From positions 1 to 64,000 of the forward strand of contig URBQ01000004.1 in the NCBI GenBank assembly GCA_900546115.1: 64,000 nt of DNA, given 5' to 3'. Below, piece by piece: positions 15,922 through 24,301 of the stretch. The notes beneath the pieces are model-generated. The model was not told where the DNA came from, ran no database searches, and was given only the letters and a program-made list of their open reading frames with translations. The DNA is from an uncultured Collinsella sp. (GTDB lineage Bacteria; Actinomycetota; Coriobacteriia; Coriobacteriales; Coriobacteriaceae). The stretch's first letter is position 1, and the number at the start of each line of letters is the position of its first letter. Both the position numbers and the translations under genes were made by a program.

Positions 15922-18222
15922 CTATTTGATCTTGGTCGTACCCGGTGCCAGGTTGGGGTCGGTCTCGTTGGCCTCGGTCTGGAAGTGCTCGGTATACACG
16001 TTCTTGCCGTCGCGGAACATCTCGTAGTACTGCATCTTGGCGTAATCCTCGCGCGCCTTGGTGGCGGCAGCGGCAGCGGCGTCGTCACCGGTGACATTGG
16101 AGGAAAGCGCCCAACGCAGGCTGGCGTCCTCGTAGCCCACCGAGTTGATGGCGGGCAGCGACTCGCGCAGCGTCATGTGCGCTTTCTGGTAGTCGGTCAG
16201 CGGTGCGCCGATCAGCTGCATCAGCTGGGTAGACAGGTAGTTGGTGGACAGGTCGTCGACCTCACTCGTCTGGTTGCAACCGGCAACGTCGTAGTTGGCC
16301 CAGATGATGTAGTCGGTCTGCCACAGGCGTTCCTGGTGGGTGGCGTCGTCCTCGTCGGTAAACCACTTGTCGTTGAACTTGGACGGGAAGAACGGCTGGT
16401 GGTCGCCCCAGAACACCACGACCACCTTGCGATCGAGTTTGCTCAGAGCGTTGAGGAAGTAACGCAGCGCCTGGTCGGACTGCTCAATGCACGAGACGTA
16501 CTCGTCGACATCGGACAGTGTGCCGTCCTCGATGGTCTTGGCATCCAGATCGGTCGTGTCGATGTTGAGGTGCATCTGCTTGTCGACTGGCAGCAGACCC
16601 GTATCGTAGCCCGAGTGGTTCTGCATGGTCACGTCGAAGATGAACTGCGGATCGGCGTTCTGGTCGAGCAGCTCAAGAATCTTGTCGTAGGTAGCCTGGT
16701 CGGTCACCATGCCGCGCAGGGTGTCGGCTCCCTGGAAGTCGTTGATGGACAGGAACTGGTCAAAGCCAAAGTCCTTGTAGACGTTCTCGCGGTTCCAGTT
16801 GGTTGCGTGGTTGGGGTGCATGGCCGTGGTGGAATAGCCGAGCGATTTGAACTGCTCTGCCAGGTTCCCGGTCGTCTCCATGTTGTAGATGGTGTAGGGG
16901 TACACGCCCGAGCCCAGGTTGGCCATGGAGTTGCCGGTCATAAACTCAAACTCGGTATTGGCGGTGCCGCCGCCGTAGGCACTCACGTAGAGCTTGCCGC
17001 GGCTAAGGCAGTTGGACAGGTTCTTAAAGTACTGCGGGCCCTCGTAGCCGGCGCGCATGTCCTGGTAGATGGACAGGTCCGAGAAGGTCTCGTTCATGAT
17101 GGCGATAACCGTGGGCTTCTCGCTGTCGAACTGCTCCTTTGCGGCGGTGCGCTCGTCGCTCTTGGCCGCGTCGGACTTGTCGTAGGCCTTGGCGTACTTT
17201 TTGAGCGTGGCCTTGGCATCGTCGACGGAGTAGTCGGCGGGTTTGGGCGGTTTGATGGACTGTGCTGCACTAATAAAGGCAGGCAGATAGCCCTCGCGCC
17301 AGTAGCTCTCGAGCGGGCGCCAGGTGTAGACGGTGATGCCGAGGGTGTTGTAGTAGTCGATGAGGGTGACGTGCGCGGTCACGCCGCCCAGGCACAGCAC
17401 CGCCACGAGCAGGTTGGTGAGCAGCATGCGCTTGGCGTTGGCGGCGCCCTTCTGGCGATGCGGCGCGACCAGGCCGGCGTACTCGCACAGCAGCATGGCG
17501 ATGGCGGTAAAGCTCATGGACAGCACGCAGAACAGCGAGATCGAGAAGGTGTAGCCGTTGCCGGCGACCGCGGCGGCGGTGGAGATGGCCGAAAGGTCGC
17601 CCGGCTGGATCGGCATGGATTTAAACGTGATGACGAAGAACTCGGCAATGCCCAGGACAAAGAGGGCAAAGGCCAGGACCGCGGGAGCTGCGCCGTGGCG
17701 CTGGAATAGGAAGAACAAGCCGGTCATGAGCACGGTGATGATGGCCCACTCGAGCAGGATGCACAGGGGGTAGACCCAGGTAAAGTCGTGGTTGGACGAG
17801 ACCTCCATGCCCAGCAGCGCAAAGACGCCGGCGAGCAGCAGGCACAAGACGGCGGCGACGAGCGGGCGGCCCACAAAGGCACCGCGCAGGCGGGCGAGCT
17901 TGCCGGTGGGGGCGGAGGCGTCGGCCGAGGCGAACGCAAAGACGCGCGGGGCGATGCGGTCGCGGGCGATGCTGGCCCAAGCGCAGCCGGTGAGGATGGC
18001 GTTGGTCAGGATGAGCATCACAAAGGCGAGCGGCTCGTTTTGGGCGACGAGGCCAATGGCGCCCCAAATGGTCAAAAAGAGCTGGAACAGGCCGAAGGCG
18101 ACGCTCCATCCAAGAGCGCTTTTGGCAACGGTGCCCGACTTTGCGCAAATGGCCTTGGCCTCGCGCAAGACAAGGTAGACGGTCGCCGCAAGACCGACGA
18201 GCGAGATGGCGGCAGCGAACAT
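15922..18222 (-). CDS. LtaS-like phosphoglycerol transferase / sulfatase-fold membrane enzyme
   Basis: 766 residues. The N-terminal ~310 residues contain about eight hydrophobic segments; the C-terminal half is an extracellular alkaline-phosphatase/sulfatase-fold domain. IAIMNETFSDLS holds the Thr nucleophile (codon near 17090) and the metal-binding VVFWGDHQPF box is present, as in lipoteichoic acid synthase LtaS and MdoB. Likely transfers glycerol phosphate or a related group onto a surface polymer or glycolipid. Two to three more membrane segments than the five of LtaS suggest a distinct subfamily. A GTG at 18237 would add five residues, but ATG 18222 has AGGAG eight bases upstream. Single gene, divergent from the nitroreductase. 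Confidence 0.8.
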   Translation of the reverse strand: MFAAAISLVGLAATVYLVLREAKAICAKSGTVAKSALGWSVAFGLFQLFLTIWGAIGLVAQNEPLAFVMLILTNAILTGCAWASIARDRIAPRVFAFASADASAPTGKLARLRGAFVGRPLVAAVLCLLLAGVFALLGMEVSSNHDFTWVYPLCILLEWAIITVLMTGLFFLFQRHGAAPAVLAFALFVLGIAEFFVITFKSMPIQPGDLSAISTAAAVAGNGYTFSISLFCVLSMSFTAIAMLLCEYAGLVAPHRQKGAANAKRMLLTNLLVAVLCLGGVTAHVTLIDYYNTLGITVYTWRPLESYWREGYLPAFISAAQSIKPPKPADYSVDDAKATLKKYAKAYDKSDAAKSDERTAAKEQFDSEKPTVIAIMNETFSDLSIYQDMRAGYEGPQYFKNLSNCLSRGKLYVSAYGGGTANTEFEFMTGNSMANLGSGVYPYTIYNMETTGNLAEQFKSLGYSTTAMHPNHATNWNRENVYKDFGFDQFLSINDFQGADTLRGMVTDQATYDKILELLDQNADPQFIFDVTMQNHSGYDTGLLPVDKQMHLNIDTTDLDAKTIEDGTLSDVDEYVSCIEQSDQALRYFLNALSKLDRKVVVVFWGDHQPFFPSKFNDKWFTDEDDATHQERLWQTDYIIWANYDVAGCNQTSEVDDLSTNYLSTQLMQLIGAPLTDYQKAHMTLRESLPAINSVGYEDASLRWALSSNVTGDDAAAAAATKAREDYAKMQYYEMFRDGKNVYTEHFQTEANETDPNLAPGTTKIK

Positions 18223-18289
18223 GCTGAGACTCCTCACAAACTTAAAACCTACGAAAGCGGGGATTTACCCGATTGTTACCAAGATATGC

Positions 18290-18313
18290 GCAGCAATTGG
18301 TGGCTGCGCACAA
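18290..18313. promoter_or_regulatory. Inverted repeat in the divergent promoter region
   Basis: TGCGCAGC and GCTGCGCA arms separated by AATTGGTG, in the 214 bp between the divergent sulfatase and nitroreductase genes. A possible operator; no regulator gene is adjacent. Confidence 0.4.
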
Positions 18314-18436
18314 CAACCAGCCATATTAACGCGCACGTGTGGCGGTGTGGCGCAATGTAGTGGCGACCTGCGCGATAATGGACGGGAATTACACGGAAAC
18401 GTAAAGGCTTCTTAAAGAAATGGCGAGGGTAGGGCG

Positions 18437-19309
18437 ATGAGCGAGCAGGTTTGCAAAGCGGACATGGGCGGCGACGGAGCTGCGGTCGTGGATACGTACG
18501 GCTATCCGGTCGAGACTACGGGCAATGCGGCGCTGGACATTTTGGAGCATCGCTCGTCTACGCGTGCCTTTGCGCGCGATGACAACGACCGTCCCGTGGC
18601 GGTGACCGACGAGCAGCGGGCGGCGATCTTGCATGCGGCGAGTCGCGCGCCGTCGGCGGGCGCCATGATGATGTATTCCATCGTGAGCATTCGCGAGCAG
18701 GCTACGCTGGACCGTCTGGCCGACCTGTGCGATCACCAGCCCATGATCGCCAAGGCGCCCTGGGCACTTATATTTGTGGTCGATTATGCCAAGTGGATCG
18801 ATCTGTTTGAGCACGTGGGCTGCTTTGAACCCGAGTTTGTCGAACGCACGGGCAAGGCGCCCCGCCGCGCGCCGGGTTTGGGCGACTTTGCCATCGCGGC
18901 GCAGGATGCCGTGATCGCTGCGCAAAACGCCGTGGTTGCCGCCGAGGCCCTGGGGCTGGGGAGCTGCTACATCGGTGATATCGTCGAGAATGCTGAGGAA
19001 GTTGCCGCACTGCTGGACTTGCCTCCCTATACCATGCCGCTGTCGATGCTCATCATCGGCACGCCCCGTAAGGAGCGCCCGGCAATCGCGCATCCCGTGG
19101 TGAACCTGGTGCACGAGGAGCGTTATTGTCGCGCCGACGCCGCGACGATGGATGCGCAGGTGGCCGAGATGGATGCGATGTTTCGCCCGCACGCCCGCGA
19201 GGTGGGCGAGCGTGTCATCGACATCTACACCCGTAAGCACACGAGCCCCTTTATGGCCGAGATGAGCCGCTCTATGGAGTGGTGGTTCAAAAACTGGCTC
19301 GGAAAATGA
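18437..19309 (+). CDS. Nitroreductase-family FMN oxidoreductase
   Basis: 290 residues. ILEHRSSTRAFA near residue 35 is the FMN-phosphate-binding Arg-Ser-x-Arg box; RAPSAGAMMMYSIVS is the second FMN loop; GLGSCYIGDI and LIIGTPRKERP are the closing strands of the fold. Such enzymes reduce nitro groups, quinones, flavins or enones using NAD(P)H. A C-terminal extension of ~60 residues (MFRPHAREVGERVIDIY...) goes beyond the usual ~200 and may cover the active site. The start has GAGGGTAGGGCG upstream. Single gene followed by a palindromic repeat. Substrate unknown. Confidence 0.8.
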   Translation: MSEQVCKADMGGDGAAVVDTYGYPVETTGNAALDILEHRSSTRAFARDDNDRPVAVTDEQRAAILHAASRAPSAGAMMMYSIVSIREQATLDRLADLCDHQPMIAKAPWALIFVVDYAKWIDLFEHVGCFEPEFVERTGKAPRRAPGLGDFAIAAQDAVIAAQNAVVAAEALGLGSCYIGDIVENAEEVAALLDLPPYTMPLSMLIIGTPRKERPAIAHPVVNLVHEERYCRADAATMDAQVAEMDAMFRPHAREVGERVIDIYTRKHTSPFMAEMSRSMEWWFKNWLGK

Positions 19310-19310
19310 C

Positions 19311-19345
19311 GAATGTGACAAAGGGGGCGTCCCTTTGTCACATTC
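19311..19345. repeat. Dispersed REP-like palindrome (a)
   Basis: GAATGTGACAAAGGG and its reverse complement around a GGC/CGT centre, 35 bp, 1 bp after the nitroreductase stop. A clear member of the family also seen at 32442, 43448 and 55745; it may also act as a terminator. Confidence 0.8.
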
Positions 19346-19426
19346 CATATCGCCGCGGTGGCCTAAAGACTGTATAAATCTTTATCTAGCTGGGAAAACA
19401 GTGCATTAAAACATGGGCCGATTACC

Positions 19427-19432
19427 TATAAT
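19427..19432 (+). promoter_or_regulatory. TATAAT box upstream of kup
   Basis: Perfect TATAAT 36 bp before the kup start; the -35 (CATTAA at 19404) is weak. Confidence 0.4.
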
Positions 19433-19467
19433 CCCTTCGAACATTAAAGTTGGGAGGAAACCGGCTT

Positions 19468-21495
19468 ATGGAACAAAAGGCCAAGGAGGCAGCCTCGCAC
19501 GCTGCGATTCCTGTGAGCATCTCGGCGATGCTCGTCACGCTGGGCGTGGTGTACGGCGATATCGGCACCAGCCCCATGTATGTAACCAAGGCGCTCGTTG
19601 CCGGCAACGGCGGCATCGGAAGCGTCACGGAGGAGTTCGTGCTCGGCGCGCTCTCCCTTGTCGTGTGGACGGTCACGTTGCTGACCACCATCAAGTATGT
19701 GCTCATCTCGCTGCGCGCCGACAACCACGGCGAGGGCGGTATCTTTGCCCTGTACAGCCTGGTCAAGCGTTGCGGCAAGTGGCTTATCATCCCCGCCATG
19801 CTGGGTGGCGCCGCGCTGCTCGCCGACGGTATCCTGACGCCGGCCGTTACCGTTACCACGGCCATCGAGGGCCTGCGCACCATCCCGGCGGTCCATGCCG
19901 TGCTGGGCGATGACCAGGGTCGCGTCGTCGCCATTACGCTCGCCATCATCATCGTGCTCTTCTTGGTGCAGCGCATCGGTACGGCCAAGATCGGTCACGC
20001 CTTTGGCCCCATCATGACGCTGTGGTTCCTGTTCTTGGGCGGTACGGGTCTGTTCTTTGTCCTCCAGCACCCCGCCGTGCTGCTGTGCCTCAACCCGGTG
20101 CGCGGCATCGCCTTTTTGCTGAGCCCCAACAACCATGCGGGCATCATGATTCTGGGCAGCTGCTTCCTCGCCACCACCGGTGCCGAGGCGCTCTACTCCG
20201 ACATGGGCCACGTCGGCCGCGGCAACATCTACGCTACCTGGCCGTTCGTTAAGTGCTGCCTGCTGCTTTCCTATATGGGCCAGGGCGCTTGGCTTATGAA
20301 CAACGCTGCCAACCCCGAGCTCATGGGCATTGCCGATCTCAACCCGTTCTACCAGATGCTCGCCCCGGGCCTGCGTCCGTTTGCCGTCGGCCTTTCCACC
20401 GTTGCGGCCATCATTGCCTCGCAGGCGCTCATTACCGGCGCATTCTCGCTGGTGTCCGAGGCCAGCCGTCTGGACCTCATGCCGCACATGCAGGTCTTCT
20501 ACCCTGCCGAGACCAAAGGCCAGCTCTACATCCCCATGGTCAACAACGTCATGCTCGTGGGCTGCGTCATCGTGGTGCTGCTGTTCCAGAACTCGGCGCA
20601 TATGGAAGCCGCCTACGGCCTTGCCATTACGCTGACTATGATGTGCACCACGCTGCTGCTCTTCTTCTACCTGCACGAGGAGCGCAAGCTCAAGGTCGCG
20701 CCGTGGATCTTCGCGGCCTTCTTCCTTTTGCTCGAAGGCTTCTTCTTCGTGAGCTCGCTCACCAAGTTCTTCCACGGCGGCTATTTCACCATCCTCATGG
20801 CCGCGCTCATCATGGGTATCATGGTGTGCTGGTACAACGGTACGGCTGTTGAGCAGCGCCAGTTTACGCTGCTGCCGCTGCGCAGCTACCTGCCGCAGCT
20901 CAAGCGCCTGCGCGATGACGATCGCTACGAGCGCCTGAGCGACAACATCGTGTACCTGACCAAGGACACCCATACCGATTACATCGACCGCGACATCGTC
21001 TACTCGATTCTGGACAAGCATCCCAAGCGCGCCCGCGCCTGGTGGTTTGTGAATGTCGAGACCATGGACGAGCCGCATACCTTTGCCTATTCGGTCGAGA
21101 CGTTCGGCACCGACTATGTGTTCCGCGTGCATCTGTACCTGGGCTACAAGATCAACCAGCGCGTCAATGCCTACCTGCGTCAGGTCGTTCAGGACCTGGC
21201 TGCCACCGGCGAGCTGCCGGCGCAGACGCATGATTACTCGGTCTACAAGGATCCGGGCAACATCGGTACGTTCAAGTTCGTCCTGATCCGTAAGCTTCTG
21301 GCGCCCGAAAGCGATGTGGAGCCGAGCGAGCGCACGGCCATCACGCTCAAGTACATCATTCGTCGCGCCGCCGGCACGCCTGCACGCTGGTACGGCCTGG
21401 AGAACTCCAACGTGAGCTTTGAGTACGTGCCGCTGTTCACCAAGTTCAAGGCCGTGAACAAGATGCATCGCCTAGCCCCCAACGAGCGCCCGTAG
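19468..21495 (+). CDS. kup: Kup-family potassium uptake transporter
   Basis: 675 residues. The first membrane segment holds VVYGDIGTSPMYV, the hallmark of Kup/HAK/KT proteins; about twelve membrane segments fill residues 15-450, including GGIFALYSLVK and LITGAFSLVSEASRLDL. A cytoplasmic C-terminal domain of ~210 residues follows, as is usual. It brings in K+ by proton symport and, in the KimA/Kup group, is often controlled by c-di-AMP. ATG 19468 is preceded by GGGAGGAAACCGGCTT; a TTG at 19450 is less likely. A KdpDE-like two-component system lies downstream, so the region looks devoted to K+ balance. Confidence 0.92.
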   Translation: MEQKAKEAASHAAIPVSISAMLVTLGVVYGDIGTSPMYVTKALVAGNGGIGSVTEEFVLGALSLVVWTVTLLTTIKYVLISLRADNHGEGGIFALYSLVKRCGKWLIIPAMLGGAALLADGILTPAVTVTTAIEGLRTIPAVHAVLGDDQGRVVAITLAIIIVLFLVQRIGTAKIGHAFGPIMTLWFLFLGGTGLFFVLQHPAVLLCLNPVRGIAFLLSPNNHAGIMILGSCFLATTGAEALYSDMGHVGRGNIYATWPFVKCCLLLSYMGQGAWLMNNAANPELMGIADLNPFYQMLAPGLRPFAVGLSTVAAIIASQALITGAFSLVSEASRLDLMPHMQVFYPAETKGQLYIPMVNNVMLVGCVIVVLLFQNSAHMEAAYGLAITLTMMCTTLLLFFYLHEERKLKVAPWIFAAFFLLLEGFFFVSSLTKFFHGGYFTILMAALIMGIMVCWYNGTAVEQRQFTLLPLRSYLPQLKRLRDDDRYERLSDNIVYLTKDTHTDYIDRDIVYSILDKHPKRARAWWFVNVETMDEPHTFAYSVETFGTDYVFRVHLYLGYKINQRVNAYLRQVVQDLAATGELPAQTHDYSVYKDPGNIGTFKFVLIRKLLAPESDVEPSERTAITLKYIIRRAAGTPARWYGLENSNVSFEYVPLFTKFKAVNKMHRLAPNERP

Positions 21496-21556
21496 GCGCC
21501 GACAGGTTGCACGGAGTTGGTTTTCGATGGACAAGATTGAGACCGGGGAGGCAAAC

Positions 21557-21751
21557 ATGGATACAAAGGCGCTCGATGGCCGCGAGGTGGTTGCCGAGCT
21601 GGTGCGTGAGGCGCGCGCCGACGCCGCCGAAGATCGGTTTTTGACGAACCGTGCCAACATGGATATGGCCGATCGCGTAATTTCGATCGTGGCACTGGTA
21701 TTTGGAGCGGTGTGCGTGTGTGCCCTGCTCGCGCACGTGCTGTTTGTCTAG
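21557..21751 (+). CDS. Small single-pass membrane protein next to kup
   Basis: 64 residues from ATG 21557 (GGGGAGG five bases upstream); an ATG at 21527 with a weaker site would give 74. A charged, helical N-terminal half (DGREVVAELVREARADAAED) is followed by a ~20-residue membrane helix (VISIVALVFGAVCVCALLAHV) at the very C-terminus. No family recognised. Its place between Kup and the KdpD-like kinase suggests a role in K+ transport or sensing, comparable in size and position to small accessory peptides such as KdpF, but without sequence resemblance. Confidence 0.6.
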   Translation: MDTKALDGREVVAELVREARADAAEDRFLTNRANMDMADRVISIVALVFGAVCVCALLAHVLFV

Positions 21752-21783
21752 CGACCGCCGGTTGCAAAGGCTATACACTTGGA

Positions 21784-21836
21784 ACCACCACAAGGGAAAC
21801 CACCACAAAGGTGCCTGTTCCTTTGTGGTGGTTTTT
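21784..21836 (+). terminator. Terminator with two alternative left arms
   Basis: ACCACCACAAAGG (21799-21811) pairs perfectly with CCTTTGTGGTGGT (21820-21832), followed by TTTTTGTTTTT. A near-identical arm (ACCACCACAAGGG, 21784-21796) lies just before and could pair instead. It separates the small membrane gene from the kinase gene. Confidence 0.8.
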
Positions 21837-21862
21837 GTTTTTGAGAGAGGGGCGGGGCGCTG

Positions 21863-23488
21863 ATGGACGTCCGTACGGACGGCGATATTGCCGATAGCTT
21901 TTGGTGGCGGCGCACAACGCTGACGCGCCGCACTCCTCTGTATGACGCTTGCGTATCGGTGGGGCTGTTGGTCGCGGCGACGATTGTGGGTGCGCTGCTC
22001 GACCATCCGGGTCTCGCGCCGAGCATCATGATCGTCTATGTGTTCGCCGTTCAGCTGTGCGCATTCTTTACCTGGAGTCGCCTGTATTGCTTGCTGAGCT
22101 CGGCTGCCGCCGTGGCGCTCTACAACTTCTTGTTTGTCGATCCGCGCTACTCGCTGTCGCTTATCGACCGCGTCTATCCCGGCATGTTCTTCATCATGTT
22201 TGTGGTCTCGCTCGTGTCGAGCTCGATTGCGTTGGCCCTGCGCCGCGCCTTGGCACAGGCTGCCGCCAGTGACCGCCGCACGCATATGGTGCTCGAGACC
22301 AACCGTATGCTGCAGCGGTGCGCCGGTCAGCAGCAGATTGTCCATGCCATGGCAACGCAGCTGGCGCGTCTTTCGGGCTGTCCGGTCGTGTGGTACAGCG
22401 CCGACGCCGAGGGCGATGACCTGCTGCCGCGCGCGACATACACGGCTGTGGGCGATGCCGCGCCGGTGCATGAACTGGCGCCGCAGATGCCGCCGCGGCT
22501 CTCGGCGTCCGCCTATGTGGGAACGCCGCTCGATGCCACCTATGGCGGCTCGGCGTTTTATGGCATCTACCTGACGGTTCGCACGGGCGACGGCTTCGTC
22601 CGCTCGGGCGACCCCGCCTCGGTGGTGGGCGTGCTGGCTATCGTTGCCGAGCCCGACGTGCTGACGCATGAGGAGCGGACACTTGCCGATGCCATCGTGA
22701 GCGAAGGCGAGCTGGCGCTCGACCGCGCCCGCGCCATGGAGGCCCGCGAGGAGGCGGCGGTGCTCGCCAAAAACGAACAGCTGCGCGCCAACCTGCTGCG
22801 CTCCATTTCGCACGATCTGCGCACGCCGCTTACCAGTATTTCGGGTAATGCCGACGTGCTGCTCGATCAGGGCTCGACCGGCACCGCCGTGCTCGATGCC
22901 CAGACGCGCCGCGGCCTGCTTCTATCCATTCGCTCGGATGCGCTGTGGCTCAACGCCACCGTCGAGAATCTGCTCGCCATCACCAAGCTCGAGGGTGGCG
23001 GTATGCGCCTGTCGACCACGCTCGAGCTCATGGACGATATCGTCGAGGAGGCACTGCGCCACGTAAATCCGGCCGTGCGCGAGCACGACCTTAAGGTGGT
23101 GGCGTGCGATGAGCCGGCGCTCGTCAACGTCGACGCGCGCCTGATGGTGCAGCTGGTGGTCAATCTGGTGAACAACGCCATCACCTATACGCCCGCAGGC
23201 TCGCATATCATGATTTCGATTAGCGTCGACGATGGACGTGTGGCGTGCTCGGTGGCCGATGATGGTCCGGGCATCGCATCCGAGGACCGCGAGCGTATCT
23301 TTGAGTCGTTCTATACCGCCAACCACGGTTTGGCCGACAGCCATCGCAGCGTGGGCCTGGGTCTTTCGCTCTGCCGCTCCATTGCGTTGGCGCATGGCGG
23401 TAGCATAGAGGTTGCCGCGGCGGACCCGCACGGCTCGGTCTTTACGATTGAGCTTCCCGCCGCCGATGTTTCGTTTGATAAGGAGTAG
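21863..23488 (+). CDS. KdpD-like sensor histidine kinase lacking the KdpD/Usp N-terminus
   Basis: 541 residues. Residues ~30-120 hold four closely spaced membrane helices of the DUF4118 type found in KdpD (YNFLFVDPRYSL is the KdpD hallmark). A GAF-like region (~145-285), a HisKA domain with SISHDLRTPLTSISGN (phospho-acceptor His317) and an ATPase domain with NNAI, DDGPGI and GLGLSLC boxes follow. The ~350-residue cytoplasmic KdpD and universal-stress domains at the start of full KdpD proteins are missing. It is followed 4 bp later by its response regulator. Likely senses K+ or turgor. No kdpFABC operon is present; kup is the nearest K+ gene and the likely target. Confidence 0.85.
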   Translation: MDVRTDGDIADSFWWRRTTLTRRTPLYDACVSVGLLVAATIVGALLDHPGLAPSIMIVYVFAVQLCAFFTWSRLYCLLSSAAAVALYNFLFVDPRYSLSLIDRVYPGMFFIMFVVSLVSSSIALALRRALAQAAASDRRTHMVLETNRMLQRCAGQQQIVHAMATQLARLSGCPVVWYSADAEGDDLLPRATYTAVGDAAPVHELAPQMPPRLSASAYVGTPLDATYGGSAFYGIYLTVRTGDGFVRSGDPASVVGVLAIVAEPDVLTHEERTLADAIVSEGELALDRARAMEAREEAAVLAKNEQLRANLLRSISHDLRTPLTSISGNADVLLDQGSTGTAVLDAQTRRGLLLSIRSDALWLNATVENLLAITKLEGGGMRLSTTLELMDDIVEEALRHVNPAVREHDLKVVACDEPALVNVDARLMVQLVVNLVNNAITYTPAGSHIMISISVDDGRVACSVADDGPGIASEDRERIFESFYTANHGLADSHRSVGLGLSLCRSIALAHGGSIEVAAADPHGSVFTIELPAADVSFDKE

Positions 23489-23492
23489 CGCC

Positions 23493-24206
23493 GTGCCGAA
23501 CTCTGCCGTGAAACCGCTCATCTTGGTCGTTGAGGACGATCCCGCCGTCCGCAACCTTATCGTCGCCGCGCTCGAGGCGCACGGCTTGCGCCATATGGCC
23601 GTGGAGACCGCACATGCCGCCATCGCCGCCGCCTCGTCGCAGGCGCCGAGCATAGTACTGCTCGATCTGGGCCTGCCCGATATGGACGGCGTCAAGGTGG
23701 TGGAGTCGGTGCGCGCATGGTCGGGCATGCCGATTATCGTGGTCTCGGCGCGCAGCGAGGATGCGGACAAAATCCGCGCGCTCGATGCCGGTGCCGACGA
23801 CTATCTGACCAAGCCGTTTTCGGTCGAGGAACTGCTCGCGCGCATTCGCACGACGCTCAGGCGCCTTTCGTATGCGCAAACGGGCGGCGTTGTCTCCGAG
23901 GGCTCGTTCGATACCGGTGAGCTGCATATCGATTTTGATGCCGGCATCGCCACGATGGATGGCGAGGAACTGCATCTGACGCCGATCGAGTACAAACTGC
24001 TATGCCTGCTGGCCCATAATGCCGACAAGGTGCTGACGCACCAGTTTATTTTGCACGAGATTTGGGGTACGGCGACCAAGAGCGACCTGGCGAGCCTGCG
24101 TGTCTTTATGGGCACGTTGCGTAAGAAGATCGAGTCCGACCCCGCGCATCCGCGCTATATCCAGACGCACGTGGGTATTGGTTACCGATTGGTCATCCAA
24201 GGCTAG
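23493..24206 (+). CDS. KdpE-like OmpR-family response regulator
   Basis: 238 residues. Receiver domain: ILVVEDD at the start, phospho-acceptor Asp58 in VLLDLGLPDMDG, and the Lys in LTKPF. A winged-helix DNA-binding domain (residues ~135-238) has LTPIEYKLLCLL and YIQTHVGIGYRL, as in KdpE. The start is a GTG with AAGGAG eight bases upstream, overlapping the end of the kinase gene; earlier ATG codons in frame lie inside the kinase gene without a ribosome site. It forms a two-component system with the preceding kinase. Confidence 0.88.
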   Translation: MPNSAVKPLILVVEDDPAVRNLIVAALEAHGLRHMAVETAHAAIAAASSQAPSIVLLDLGLPDMDGVKVVESVRAWSGMPIIVVSARSEDADKIRALDAGADDYLTKPFSVEELLARIRTTLRRLSYAQTGGVVSEGSFDTGELHIDFDAGIATMDGEELHLTPIEYKLLCLLAHNADKVLTHQFILHEIWGTATKSDLASLRVFMGTLRKKIESDPAHPRYIQTHVGIGYRLVIQG

Positions 24207-24229
24207 ATCGCCAACCACCATCCCAATAT

Positions 24230-24297
24230 GAGTTGCGGTGAAATACGGCCTAACTTTGCCTCATTCTAGGCAAAACAGTCCGTATTCCACCGCAACT
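24230..24297. terminator. Nested inverted repeat between convergent genes
   Basis: AGTTGCGGTGAAATACGG (24231-24248) pairs with CCGTATTCCACCGCAACT (24280-24297), enclosing an inner hairpin TTTGCCT/AGGCAAA (24256-24274). Probably a two-way terminator. Confidence 0.65.
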
Positions 24298-24301
24298 TTG
24301 T

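Noticed and set aside
21863..24206. Part of a full kdp operon
   Set aside because: No kdpA, kdpB or kdpC gene is found on either side; the neighbours are kup and an rRNA methyltransferase.
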